A stretch of 64,000 nucleotides of DNA from Novosphingobium umbonatum. GTDB taxonomy: Bacteria > Pseudomonadota > Alphaproteobacteria > Sphingomonadales > Sphingomonadaceae. The DNA lies in contig NZ_SACO01000015.1 of assembly GCF_004005905.1 (NCBI RefSeq), forward strand, positions 20,490-84,489. The letters are read 5' to 3'. Of the stretch, positions 47,559 through 55,309 are shown one piece after another; the stretch's first letter is position 1; every line of letters begins with the position of its first letter. The translations under genes were made by a program, and so were the position numbers. The notes beneath the pieces were generated by a model that was not told the DNA's origin, did not search any database, and saw nothing but the letters and a program-made list of their open reading frames with translations.

Positions 47559-48227
47559 ATGGCTCACGATATGCTCCCCCCGCCGCCCGCTGTTATCTTT
47601 GACATGGACGGGCTGATTTTCGACACCGAGGCTTTGTGGCGTGAGGCCCTGTTGCGCGCAGGTGCCGAACATGGGCTGGCCACGGTGCAGGAATCTGTGA
47701 TCCATGCCACGGTGGGCGCGCCATGGCAGCGCACGCGGCTGCTCTTTGCCGATCTGTTGGGCAGCGGCGAGGCGGCGGACGCCATGCGCGTGACATGGCG
47801 CAAGCATTATGACGCGCTGGCCCATGCTGGCCCAACGCTGAAAGCCGGCGTGCTGGAATTGCTCGATCTGCTGGAGGCCAAGGGCATCCGCCGCGCGATT
47901 GCCACCGGTTCCTATCGCGATGTGGTGGGGCACCATCTGGACGCCGCTGGCCTGACGCCGCGTTTTGAAACCGTGGTGACCAATGAGGATTACACCAAGG
48001 GCAAGCCTTCGCCCGAACCCTATCTGACGGCGGCGGCAAGGCTGGGTGTGGCGCCGGAACTGTGCTGGGCTTTGGAGGATTCGCCCAATGGCGTGCGTTC
48101 CGGCCATGCGGCGGGCATGGTGACCTTTATGGTGCCCGACCTGCTCCAGCCCGATGCTGAACTGGCCGCGCTTTGCTATCGCGTTTGCGACAGTTTGCTG
48201 GATGTGCGGGACTTGCTGGCGGGGTAA
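47559..48227 (+). CDS. HAD-family phosphatase (beta-phosphoglucomutase/YniC-like)
   Basis: A 222-residue class I HAD hydrolase. The nucleophile motif is FDMDGLIFDTE (residues 14-24), motif II is IATGSY, the Lys motif is TKGKPSPEPYL, and motif IV is ALEDSPNGVRSG. It has the small helical cap of the beta-phosphoglucomutase group, so sugar phosphates such as 2-deoxyglucose 6-phosphate are likely. Substrate is not determined by sequence. Confidence 0.92.
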   Translation: MAHDMLPPPPAVIFDMDGLIFDTEALWREALLRAGAEHGLATVQESVIHATVGAPWQRTRLLFADLLGSGEAADAMRVTWRKHYDALAHAGPTLKAGVLELLDLLEAKGIRRAIATGSYRDVVGHHLDAAGLTPRFETVVTNEDYTKGKPSPEPYLTAAARLGVAPELCWALEDSPNGVRSGHAAGMVTFMVPDLLQPDAELAALCYRVCDSLLDVRDLLAG

Positions 48228-48251
48228 GTTGGGCTCACCCCGCCGCCAATC

Positions 48252-48461
48252 TTACAATTCTTCGGGCAGCAGCGCGCGCAGCTTTTCGGTCAGTTCCTGA
48301 ATGCGCTGGGCCGCTTCGGTGAAGGTCTTTACATCTTCACGGTTGTTGTTGCCGCGTGCTTCCTTGGCCGATTCCAGATAGCCTTCCAGATCGACTTCCA
48401 GCGCGTCCACCAGCATTTCCAGCTCGTCTTCGGTCAGCTTCAGCGAAATCGTCTTGGTCAT
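48252..48461 (-). CDS. Small conserved-looking helical protein, 69 residues
   Basis: ATG 48461 gives a 69-residue acidic protein, MTKTISLKLTEDELEMLVDAL, then coiled-coil-like helices (RIQELTEKLRALLPEEL). The frame runs open further upstream, but this start follows a plausible AGGACAAG ribosome site. No domain is recognised; the pattern suggests a helical adaptor or a regulator. It faces the HAD gene convergently. Confidence 0.7.
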   Translation of the reverse strand: MTKTISLKLTEDELEMLVDALEVDLEGYLESAKEARGNNNREDVKTFTEAAQRIQELTEKLRALLPEEL

Positions 48462-48580
48462 GGCTTGTCCTGTTGGGTGTCCGGCGCGGTGCCGGATTTG
48501 CTGGCCGCCCTTATGGCAAAGCGGGGGCGGGGTGCAACAGGGGCCTGCCAAGGATGTTGGGGATGATAGGGAGGGGTGAG

Positions 48581-48720
48581 AAAGGAGCGCTCGGCATAAC
48601 CGTAGCGAAGGCGGGCCTTCATTCGGTAGAGCCGCAGCGCTCCTTTAACTCTGGTGTGTCGGGCGATCGGCATAACCGTAAAATCGGGGTGGGCCCGTTC
48701 TCGGTAAAGCCGTAGTGCCT
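48581..48720. repeat. Tandem pair of conserved structured hairpins
   Basis: Two units with the same layout. Unit 1 (48581-48646): an 11-bp outer stem AAAGGAGCGCT/AGCGCTCCTTT, then CGGC-ATA-ACCG pairing with CGGT-AGA-GCCG, and GAAGG/CCTTC inside. Unit 2 (about 48662-48720): CGGC-ATA-ACCG pairing with CGGT-AAA-GCCG and CGGG/CCCG inside, with a weaker outer stem. Paired bases change in both arms together, which argues for selection on a fold. They lie between the small helical gene and the GlcG-like gene, in a 378-base gene-free stretch. Confidence 0.7.
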
Positions 48721-48839
48721 TTCGACATAGGTGTTATAGGCAGTCAAAGCCTAACACATGGTTAATGGTAAGCAGGATTTTAGGGATAATTTCGTAGGCC
48801 CGACATAAGTATAACGTGATGAATGGAGAGATGGGTGTG

Positions 48840-49340
48840 ATGAAACAGATTTCGGCTTTGGCTGCGGCATGTGTGCTGATGACGGCGGGGGCAGTTCAAG
48901 CGGGGCCCGTTACGCGCAATGCGCCGGTGTTGAGCGCCGATGGCGAGGCGCAGATGGTGCTGGCCGCGCAAAAGGCTTGCCGTGCGCAGGGCTATCGCGT
49001 GGCGGTGGCGATTGCCGACCGGCATGGCCTGATCCGCGCCTTGTTGACGGACGATGGAGTGGGCGCGTTGGATATTGCCTCGGCCACGCATAAGGCCAAG
49101 GGCGCGGCGGTAACCGGAAGGCCTACCGCCTTTCTGGCCAAAATCCCCAAGGAGGCACAGGCCTATGTTGATCTGATCAAATCGGTCGAGCCGGATGTGG
49201 CGTTGATTGGCGGGGGCATGCCTTTGGTGGTTGATGGTCAGGTGATCGGTGCGATCGGCATTGGTGGCGCGCCCAATGGGGACGCGGACGAGATGTGCGC
49301 GCAGGCGGCTTTGGCTTTGTTGCCCAAAGCGGCGGGGTGA
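48840..49340 (+). CDS. Exported GlcG/HbpS-like (DUF336) protein
   Basis: A 166-residue protein from the ATG at 48840 with GGAGAG about 9 bases upstream (GTG 48816, ATG 48819 and ATG 48831 are alternatives). It has a signal peptide (MKQISALAAACVLMTAGAVQAG) and the DUF336 core: GYRVAVAIADRHG, then THKAKGAAVTGRPTAF and the conserved GGGMPLVVDGQVIGAIGIGGAP. The HbpS relatives bind heme. An imperfect palindrome, GTGTTATAGGC/GCCTAACAC, lies upstream at 48730-48756. Confidence 0.88.
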   Translation: MKQISALAAACVLMTAGAVQAGPVTRNAPVLSADGEAQMVLAAQKACRAQGYRVAVAIADRHGLIRALLTDDGVGALDIASATHKAKGAAVTGRPTAFLAKIPKEAQAYVDLIKSVEPDVALIGGGMPLVVDGQVIGAIGIGGAPNGDADEMCAQAALALLPKAAG

Positions 49341-49403
49341 CATTTGCGTTTTTCGCAACCGCATTCGCCGTTTTTGCGTTTGCGAAATCTATGCTGCGAC
49401 GCA

Positions 49404-49478
49404 ATAAAGGGGGTGCCTTTCAGGCATCCTCTCCCTAACTTTCAAAAGGGCCAGCCTAACCGCTGGCCCATTTTTTTG
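49404..49478 (+). ncRNA. Candidate small RNA, copy 3
   Basis: The third unit of the family seen at 23343 and 23553, 26 kb away. From ATA, AAAGGGGG leads to TGCCT-TTC-AGGCA and the CCTCTCCC motif, then CTAACTTTC. The terminator GGGCCAG/CTGGCCC with AAAAGG before it and seven Ts after it has a different stem sequence from copies 1 and 2 but the same place. It lies between the GlcG-like and HU genes; the rest of that 319-base gap holds the HU promoter region. Confidence 0.6.
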
Positions 49479-49659
49479 CCCTGCGCCGGTCTGTCGGCCG
49501 GCGCGGGGCGATGCTTTGCATGCGATACCGGGGGCAAAAGCTGGTGGAAAACCGCGCAAAACTGCGGTGGAACGCCCATTCCAGCGGCTAATTTCCTAGA
49601 CGAGCCTGCGATTGGCGGTTAGGCAACCGCTTCAACATGATTTCAAAAGGGTTGAGAAA

Positions 49660-49935
49660 ATGAACAACAGCGACCTCGCTGACAAGCTGGCAGCCTCGCA
49701 GGACATCACCAAGGCTGATGCCCGCAAGTATGTCGACGCCGTGTTTGCAGCGATTGCCGATGCGGCTGTGGCGGGCGAAGAAATCTCGCTCAACGGCTTT
49801 GGTAAGTTCAAGGTCAAGGAATCGGCTGCTCGTGAAGGCCGCAACCCTTCGACGGGCGAAACGATCCAGATCGCCGCTTCCAAGAAGCTGTCGTTTGCCG
49901 CTGCCAAGGCGGTGAAGGACAAGCTGAACGGCTAA
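49660..49935 (+). CDS. hup: HU family DNA-binding protein
   Basis: A 91-residue histone-like protein that bends DNA and shapes the nucleoid. Start at ATG 49660 (MNNSDLADKLAASQDITKAD) with AAAAGGGTTGAG upstream; the frame is open 16 codons further. The DNA-binding arm GFGKFKVKESAAREGRNPSTGE and the ending ASKKLSFAAAKAVKDKLNG are typical (the arm given in two parts). It is usually among the most abundant proteins in the cell. Confidence 0.96.
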   Translation: MNNSDLADKLAASQDITKADARKYVDAVFAAIADAAVAGEEISLNGFGKFKVKESAAREGRNPSTGETIQIAASKKLSFAAAKAVKDKLNG

Positions 49936-50020
49936 GCCGGCAAACGGGGCTGGCGCTGCGCCTTTGCCATCTTGGCGAGGCAGCCGGCGCCAGCCCAGCC
50001 TTTTATCCAAAGGCAGGATT

Positions 50021-50281
50021 ATGGCGCGAAAAAAGCGCTATCTCACCGCCACCATGCCCGATGGCTATGTCAAAACCATCGGCCCTACGGCGGATAATTT
50101 CACCCATTACTGGCGCATTGTGGCCCAATTGGCCAATGGCAAGACGGAAGTCTTTTGGGGCCATACACGTACGCTGGCCGAGGCGCGCAAGAAGCGGCTG
50201 CCGCTGCCCGAGGCCGCCAAGATGCGCGGTTGGGTCAGCTATCAATTCGAAATTGCGGAATTGGTGGAACAGCCAGCCTGA
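50021..50281 (+). CDS. Hypothetical 86-residue protein downstream of HU
   Basis: ATG 50021 with AGGCAGGA upstream gives MARKKRYLTATMPDGYVKTIGPT, 86 residues. It is basic, with an Arg-rich core and alternating charged and aromatic residues (HYWRIVAQLANGKTEVFWG), and no membrane segment. A nucleic-acid-binding role is possible. It sits 85 bases after HU and has the same base use as neighbours. Not recognised. Confidence 0.65.
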   Translation: MARKKRYLTATMPDGYVKTIGPTADNFTHYWRIVAQLANGKTEVFWGHTRTLAEARKKRLPLPEAAKMRGWVSYQFEIAELVEQPA

Positions 50282-50351
50282 GGGGCGGATGTTACGATTC
50301 TGGCCGCCCCGCTTGTGGCAAGGGCGGCACTTTTGGTGCAGGGTCGTAAGA

Positions 50352-50954
50352 TCAGGCGACGAGCGAGGCTTCGATCGCGATCTTGATCGCTTCGGACGAG
50401 TGGTTCGCCTCCAGCTTGTTGAGCATATTGGCGCGATGGATTTCCACCGTGCGGGCCGAAATCTGCAGCGTTTCGCCGATCAGCTTGTTCGACAGGCCAC
50501 GGGCAACGCCTTCCAGCACTTCCTTTTCGCGACGCGTCAGGCGGGCGACGCGGCTGCGGGCTAGGGCTTCGCGCAGTTTCGCATTGCCGATCACATCGGC
50601 CTTACGCTCCGCTTCCGCCAGAATGGAGGCAACTTCGGTGCCCGAGGTGGGCCATGCAAAATAGTCAATCGCGCCTTCGATGACGGCATTAACAATGCGG
50701 CGCGTGGTGGGATTTTGTTCATAGGCCACCACCGGCATCCATTGCCCCCGCGCAGCCATAGAGGCCAGCAGTTGGATGATTGTGTCGCCCTTGTCATGCA
50801 CCAGAAATAGCCCACCCTTGGGCCAGCGCGTTGTTAATTCATCCAAACCTTCGAAAGGTTCGGCATGGACGCCGCATCCGGCAAGGCAGTGCGAAATCGC
50901 AGCCCGTCGGCTCGCATCCTGGTCGATTAAGGTAACGTTGGTCTTCTCGGTCAT
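50352..50954 (-). CDS. LuxR-family response regulator, degenerate receiver
   Basis: A 200-residue regulator: a receiver-like N-terminal domain (about 1-120) and a LuxR/NarL helix-turn-helix (about 135-200; LTRREKEVLEGVARGLSNK and ISARTVEIHRANMLNKL). ATG 50954 is chosen because GGGGGTGG lies just upstream; a GTG two codons earlier is possible. In the receiver the usual phospho-aspartate region reads LFLVHDKGD, so an Asp is present but the surrounding acidic pocket is unclear. This resembles FixJ-type regulators. No histidine kinase is beside it. Confidence 0.88.
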   Translation of the reverse strand: MTEKTNVTLIDQDASRRAAISHCLAGCGVHAEPFEGLDELTTRWPKGGLFLVHDKGDTIIQLLASMAARGQWMPVVAYEQNPTTRRIVNAVIEGAIDYFAWPTSGTEVASILAEAERKADVIGNAKLREALARSRVARLTRREKEVLEGVARGLSNKLIGETLQISARTVEIHRANMLNKLEANHSSEAIKIAIEASLVA

Positions 50955-51134
50955 AACCACCCCCTGCTGGCTGTGGTTAATGCATAACCTGCAATGCTTA
51001 GGAATTAACCCCGAGAACCATCCGGATTAATGCTTATAATTCACCATAATGGACATACCCTTGCCGTTTGTTACGGGGGCATGTAATTATTATTCGTTAC
51101 CGGAAAGGGTTAAAAATAAAGGCCGCAGTCTATT

Positions 51135-51192
51135 GGTGCATTCGGTAAAGTCCGGAAAGAGAAATACTCCCTCGGGCAAACCGAAATGCACC
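51135..51192. other. Long stable hairpin in a 582-base intergenic region
   Basis: GGTGCATTCGGT pairs with ACCGAAATGCACC (one bulged A), enclosing internal loops and a second stem, TCCG-N4-GAG with CTC-N3-CGGG. The arm CGGTAAAG-TCCG resembles one arm of the hairpins at 48.6 kb, and CGGCATTTACCG follows at about 51,208. It stands between the LuxR regulator and trhO. It may be a structured RNA or a protein target site. Confidence 0.55.
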
Positions 51193-51542
51193 TGTGCGAC
51201 CGAGCTTCGGCATTTACCGCGGCGAGAAACAATTCACGTCCGGACTAGCCGTTAGGCTCTCAAAGCTTGTTTGATGCGCCTCCCCCTAGCCAAAGATTAA
51301 TCCTTTGCAAGGGGCTACGCAGAGAAACTTATGGGCAATTCCATAAGGAATGATGGAAAACAGCAATTTAGCGCGATCATTCTTTGGTCTGATTTGTGGA
51401 TAAAATTCGTTTTCCCGCCACAAAAGTGAAATTCGGGCGGCATTTTTGACCCGAATCAATGCGAATCACAGGGGCTGGGGCAGGCGAAAACGGGTCACGA
51501 ATCTTTCCCAATCTGTCTGATTCGCGCTATGCGCGCCCAATG

Positions 51543-52541
51543 ATGAGTCAAAATCCTATGTCCCCCGATCTGCCTTTGAACCAAGTTGCCGAGCAGGCTC
51601 CTGTTTGCGTTGCCGCGCTTTATCAATTCGCGCGCCTGCCCGATTACAAGGAGCGGCGCGAGGCGCTGTTGGCTTTGTGCGAGGCCGAAGGGATCATGGG
51701 GACCTTGCTGCTGGCCAGCGAAGGGGTGAATGGCACGATTGCGGGCAGCCATGACGGCATTGCCAAAGTGATCGCGCATATCCGCAGCCTGCCTGGTTGC
51801 GCGGATCTGGATGTTAAATTGTCCGGCGCGGACACCATGCCCTTTTACCGGATGAAGGTGCGGTTAAAGCGCGAGATCGTGACCATGGGTGTGCCCGACA
51901 TCGACCCCTTGTCGATCGTGGGCACCTATGTGCAACCCGAGGACTGGAACGCCCTGATCGCGGACCCCGACACGATCGTGATCGACACGCGCAACGATTA
52001 TGAAGTGGCGGTGGGCACGTTCCGCCGCGCGATTGACCCCAAGACGCGCAGCTTCCGTGAATTTCCCGAATGGTTCCGCCAACAGCGCGAGGCCTTGTTA
52101 GGGCAGGGTAAACCGCCCAAGGTCGCCATGTTCTGCACTGGCGGCATTCGGTGCGAAAAATCCACCGCCTTCCTGAAACAGGAAGGGGTGGAGGAGGTCT
52201 ATCACCTCAAAGGCGGCATCCTGAACTATCTGGAGAAAATCCCGCAGGAGCAGAGCCTGTGGGATGGCGAATGTTTCGTGTTTGACCAAAGGGTGACGAT
52301 TGGTCACGGGCTGGCGCTTGGCTCTTATGACCTGTGCCACGCCTGCCGCCGCCCGATCAGTGCGGAGGATGCCGCATCCGAGCGTTATGAGGAAGGCGTC
52401 AGCTGCCCCGCCTGCTATGACGAGCGGACCGATGAGCAGCGCGCCGCCTATCGCGAGCGGCACCGGCAGGAAGCCTTGGCCGCCGCGCGGGGTTATCAGC
52501 ATGTCGGCGCCAAAAGGCTGGACGAGGCGGAGGGGGATTAA
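51543..52541 (+). CDS. trhO: tRNA uridine(34) hydroxylase TrhO (YceA, rhodanese-like)
   Basis: A rhodanese-superfamily enzyme that installs 5-hydroxyuridine at the wobble position in some tRNAs. I chose ATG 51543 ([12 protein letters not shown]), 332 residues; ATG 51540 and further upstream are alternatives. The family block is complete: an N-terminal VNGTIAGS motif, then rhodanese [14 protein letters not shown] and the catalytic CTGGIRCEK, and a C-terminal Cys-rich end CHACRRPI...CPACYDE. The Cys-rich end is normal for longer members. Confidence 0.93.
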   Translation: MSQNPMSPDLPLNQVAEQAPVCVAALYQFARLPDYKERREALLALCEAEGIMGTLLLASEGVNGTIAGSHDGIAKVIAHIRSLPGCADLDVKLSGADTMPFYRMKVRLKREIVTMGVPDIDPLSIVGTYVQPEDWNALIADPDTIVIDTRNDYEVAVGTFRRAIDPKTRSFREFPEWFRQQREALLGQGKPPKVAMFCTGGIRCEKSTAFLKQEGVEEVYHLKGGILNYLEKIPQEQSLWDGECFVFDQRVTIGHGLALGSYDLCHACRRPISAEDAASERYEEGVSCPACYDERTDEQRAAYRERHRQEALAAARGYQHVGAKRLDEAEGD

Positions 52542-52555
52542 CCTCCCCCTGTCGG

Positions 52556-53497
52556 CTATTGGGCTGGCAGCTGGACACCCAGCGCCATCATCAGGGCGAT
52601 CAGGGTAAAGAATGCACCGATGGTGGCCACCAGCAGCGCCGCGCTGCAGGTTTCGGTATCATCGGACCGTTGGGCCAGAATGGGGAAGATCGAGACCATC
52701 GGCATCGCCGCCAGCAGGATGATGCAGGTGTGGAACATCGGGTCGGCAATGGGCATGATCAGCAGCAGGCCCATCACCATCGCGGGGTGAAGCACCAGCT
52801 TGCCCAGCGTGATCAGCCCGATGGCCCCGCGCCGCCCATGCAGGCTGACGCCGGCCAGACTGGCACCAATCGTGACCAGCGCCAGCGGGGCCGAAGCATT
52901 GGCCAGCAAGCCGATGGCTTTCACCCCCGCCGGGGGCAGCGCCCAACCCGCCAGTGAAAACAGGCAGCCCAGTGCAATCGCCACAATCATCGGGGTGCGG
53001 ATCAGCCCTTTGAGCACCGTGCCCAGCAAGGCGCCCCAATGGTGGGTGCTTTTCTCGCTGGCCTCCAGCAGGACCAGCACCAGCGGCAGCATGACGAAAT
53101 TCTCGATCAGCATGTTGAGCACAATCGGCCCCGCCGCCGCCGCGCCATAAAGCTGGGTCAGGATCGGGATGCCGACAAAGGCGCTGTTGGTGCAGCTCAT
53201 CCCGATGGCGCGCACGGTGCTGACCGCCAGATTTTCCTGCCGCCGGAACAGGGCAAAGCCGATGGCAAAGCTGATCAGCGAGGCGAGCCCATAGACCAGC
53301 AGATAATCTGCGCGGAACACTTGCGCCATGGGCGCGGCGGACAGGGATTTGAACAGCAGGGCAGGCAGCGCCACCAGCAGCACAAAACGACCAAAGCCCC
53401 TGATTTGATCCGGCGCGAAAACCCCCTGACGGCCAAGGAAAAAGCCGAGGCCGATCAGAATGAAGACCGGAGCGATGACCGAGAGCAGCAACAGCAT
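52556..53497 (-). CDS. AEC-family transporter (auxin efflux carrier-like)
   Basis: A 313-residue membrane protein with about ten hydrophobic helices in two five-helix halves, as in bacterial AEC proteins. Typical motifs are GFALFRRQENLAVSTVRAIG, SCTNSAFVGIPILTQLYG and the later ALVTIGASLAGVSL, with a Pro in the crossing helix region. Relatives carry malate, malonate or amino acid-like anions. It is convergent with trhO (14-base gap). To its right the island begins. Confidence 0.9.
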   Translation of the reverse strand: MLLLLSVIAPVFILIGLGFFLGRQGVFAPDQIRGFGRFVLLVALPALLFKSLSAAPMAQVFRADYLLVYGLASLISFAIGFALFRRQENLAVSTVRAIGMSCTNSAFVGIPILTQLYGAAAAGPIVLNMLIENFVMLPLVLVLLEASEKSTHHWGALLGTVLKGLIRTPMIVAIALGCLFSLAGWALPPAGVKAIGLLANASAPLALVTIGASLAGVSLHGRRGAIGLITLGKLVLHPAMVMGLLLIMPIADPMFHTCIILLAAMPMVSIFPILAQRSDDTETCSAALLVATIGAFFTLIALMMALGVQLPAQ

Positions 53498-53646
53498 GGG
53501 CGCTGTTGTTCAAGCTTGGTGCGCAAAGGTCAAGCGCTTAGGTTTTTGCGCCTTTTGGAAAGAATATCGCTTGCTGCTCTGAAGGGCTCTATCGGACAGG
53601 CGCCAGCGCATCGGCGGACGTTCATGGACGTCGGCAGGCGATGCCG

Positions 53647-53707
53647 TGGCGGAGACGCCGGGATTCGAACCCGGGGAGCCCCAGTTAGGGCTCGACGGTT
53701 TAGCAAT
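53647..53707 (-). tRNA. 3' fragment of tRNA-Ser (GCU anticodon) at an att site
   Basis: Read on the minus strand, the sequence begins at the anticodon loop (TTGCTAA), continues through the 3' anticodon stem ACCGTC, the long variable arm GAGCCC-TAACT-GGGGCTC, the T arm CCGGGTTCGAATCCCGG and the acceptor 3' strand with CGTCTCC-G-CCA encoded. The D arm, 5' anticodon stem and 5' acceptor strand are missing: the preceding bases do not pair. This is the displaced 3' portion left by site-specific integration, with the crossover at the anticodon loop. Confidence 0.85.
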
Positions 53708-53781
53708 TCACGATCCGAACGCTCCCAAAGCGGCCAATTACGGGAATATCGCCTGTTTTTATGGCGTTAGGGCCTGCGCAG

Positions 53782-53900
53782 AACGCGCAAGACGCGCATC
53801 GAAGCGCAACACCTTCCGTCACAAAAGTCGGCACACCTCCTTTGGCCGCTTGGGCCATGCTGAAAACCGTTGTTTTGACGCCAAACGCGCAACACGCGCA
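53782..53900. repeat. Iteron-like direct repeats upstream of the RepC-like gene
   Basis: AACGCGCAAGACGCGCA (53782-53798) and AACGCGCAACACGCGCA (53884-53900) differ at one of 17 bases and have the same orientation, 102 bases apart. GCGCAACACC-like partial copies lie between and near. They sit 134-252 bases before the initiator gene, a place where plasmid origins carry iterons. The 536-base region between the AEC transporter and the initiator otherwise has only the tRNA fragment. Confidence 0.45.
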
Positions 53901-54033
53901 GTGACGACAGTCGGCGAACCGTTGGAAGGTCTGCCACCCTTGCCTGCGGTCCTTTGTATAGCTGCAAGGCGACGGCTGCTGATTATCCTGCCTCGCGCGC
54001 AGGGGCAAGATTTGCATCGAGGGGAGGGGCAAC

Positions 54034-55227
54034 ATGAGCACCACCCTTGCCCATAGGGGGCTGCCTTCAGGCGTCGGCCGGTTTGACCTGCTGCGTCTGT
54101 TCGAACAGGTGGCGAGGCCGGGCTTTGGTCTGTCCTCGACAGCGGTCGCGCTGGTCCGGCATTATGTCCTCAAGACCATGGACGGCGATTACTTCTCGGG
54201 CCGGATCTGCGCTGTGTGGACGCAGGCTTGCCGGTTCGCCGAAGCCTTGGGCCTGACGCCCCGCTCGATCAATTCGGCCGAGCGGGAGTTGGAAAAAGCA
54301 GGCTTCATCGTCCGCAATGCTGGGATCAATGGCGAGCGCGCTGGCGACCGGCAAGGTGGGATCGTGGTCTGGGCCGCAGGCATCAATCTGGCCCCGCTGG
54401 TCGAGCGCTTTGGCGAGATGCAGGCCAAGGCCGAGGCGCTGGAACTGCAAGCCCGGGCCATCCAGCAATGTCGCGCCGAGATTCGCCAGTTGGGTCAGCG
54501 CATCCGTGAGGCTGGTGACGATGATCTGCGCGAGCGGGCCGAGACCATCCTGCCCGATGGACGCACGGCGCGAATCACCAACATCGACCGCCTGATCGCC
54601 ATCCGCGAGGCCTTGTCCGCCATGCTCGCTGCCGTTGAATTTGTGCCGGAACCCGATCCCCGTGCACTGAAAACTTCCGACGCGCCGGAAGAAAACTGCG
54701 CACCCAATATACAGGACAAAAACTCATCACGAAGGCGTACTGCACCAGCGCGCGATCCGCTCGATCGCATCCGCCCCGCGACCGCGCTGCTGGTGGCCAC
54801 CGAGAGCTATCGTGGCATCGTCGAAGCACTGGGTGGACCAACCTGGCCCAACCTCGTCGAGGCATCGTGGCGCAGTTGCGGTCGGCTTGGGATCGCCCAG
54901 AGCACCTGGGGCCGGGCTTGCCAGCAGTTCGGGCGGGAACGGGCGGCGCTCAGCGTGTTGCTGATCGACAGGAATGCCGAATTGCCGCTGGGCCATCGCT
55001 ATCGGGTGGGCTCACCGGCAAGGTGTCTGGCGGGCATGGTGCGGCGGGCGGGATCGTCAGGCGTGAACCTCGCGGGGCTGTTCCGGGCCACGGAGCGTAA
55101 CGTTCAGGAGGTGCCTCCACAAGCTGCGCCGCATGAGTCCCCCATCGAGCCGCAAGTTGGCCCACTGGCCAATCTGACCGCGAAGCTGCTGGCTAGCATG
55201 GAGCGGCGCGTCGCGCCTGACGGGTGA
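54034..55227 (+). CDS. RepC-like plasmid replication initiator
   Basis: A 397-residue protein with the layout and length of RepC initiators of repABC plasmids: an N-terminal winged-helix region (TAVALVRHYVLKTMDGDYF, then WTQACRFAEALGLTPRSINSAERELEKAGFIVR, in parts), a GGIVVWAAGINLAPLV motif, a charged linker and a C-terminal helical domain ending in MERRVAPDG. A strong GGGGAGGGG precedes the ATG. In typical repABC the initiator follows parA and parB; here it precedes parA. Whether it can fire an origin is not shown. Confidence 0.65.
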   Translation: MSTTLAHRGLPSGVGRFDLLRLFEQVARPGFGLSSTAVALVRHYVLKTMDGDYFSGRICAVWTQACRFAEALGLTPRSINSAERELEKAGFIVRNAGINGERAGDRQGGIVVWAAGINLAPLVERFGEMQAKAEALELQARAIQQCRAEIRQLGQRIREAGDDDLRERAETILPDGRTARITNIDRLIAIREALSAMLAAVEFVPEPDPRALKTSDAPEENCAPNIQDKNSSRRRTAPARDPLDRIRPATALLVATESYRGIVEALGGPTWPNLVEASWRSCGRLGIAQSTWGRACQQFGRERAALSVLLIDRNAELPLGHRYRVGSPARCLAGMVRRAGSSGVNLAGLFRATERNVQEVPPQAAPHESPIEPQVGPLANLTAKLLASMERRVAPDG

Positions 55228-55246
55228 AGCTGCTCAGCATCTTACC

Positions 55247-55292
55247 AGTCCAAACGTCCACACACTCACAAGTCCACACGTCCACATGTGGA
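55247..55292. promoter_or_regulatory. Direct repeats and palindrome in front of parA
   Basis: AGTCCAAACGTCCACA (55247-55262) and AGTCCACACGTCCACA (55271-55286) are one base apart in sequence and 24 bases apart in position. The second runs into the palindrome TCCACATGTGGA (55281-55292). TTGTGGAC and GTCCACAA also recur as an inverted pair near the end of parA (55904-55911 and 55930-55937). These look like partition or autoregulation sites. Confidence 0.55.
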
Positions 55293-55309
55293 CGGGCAAG
55301 GAAAATTCC

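Noticed and set aside
48581..48720. A CRISPR array
   Set aside because: Only two units, each internally paired, with no equal spacers and no cas genes nearby.
53647..53740. A complete tRNA-Ser gene
   Set aside because: The 5' acceptor strand, D arm and 5' anticodon stem cannot be found in the adjoining bases; only the 3' part folds.
53646..54056. A 136-residue frame across the tRNA fragment and iteron region
   Set aside because: It runs over the tRNA-Ser remnant, which gives the false MAETPGFEPGEP start common in frames read through tRNA genes.
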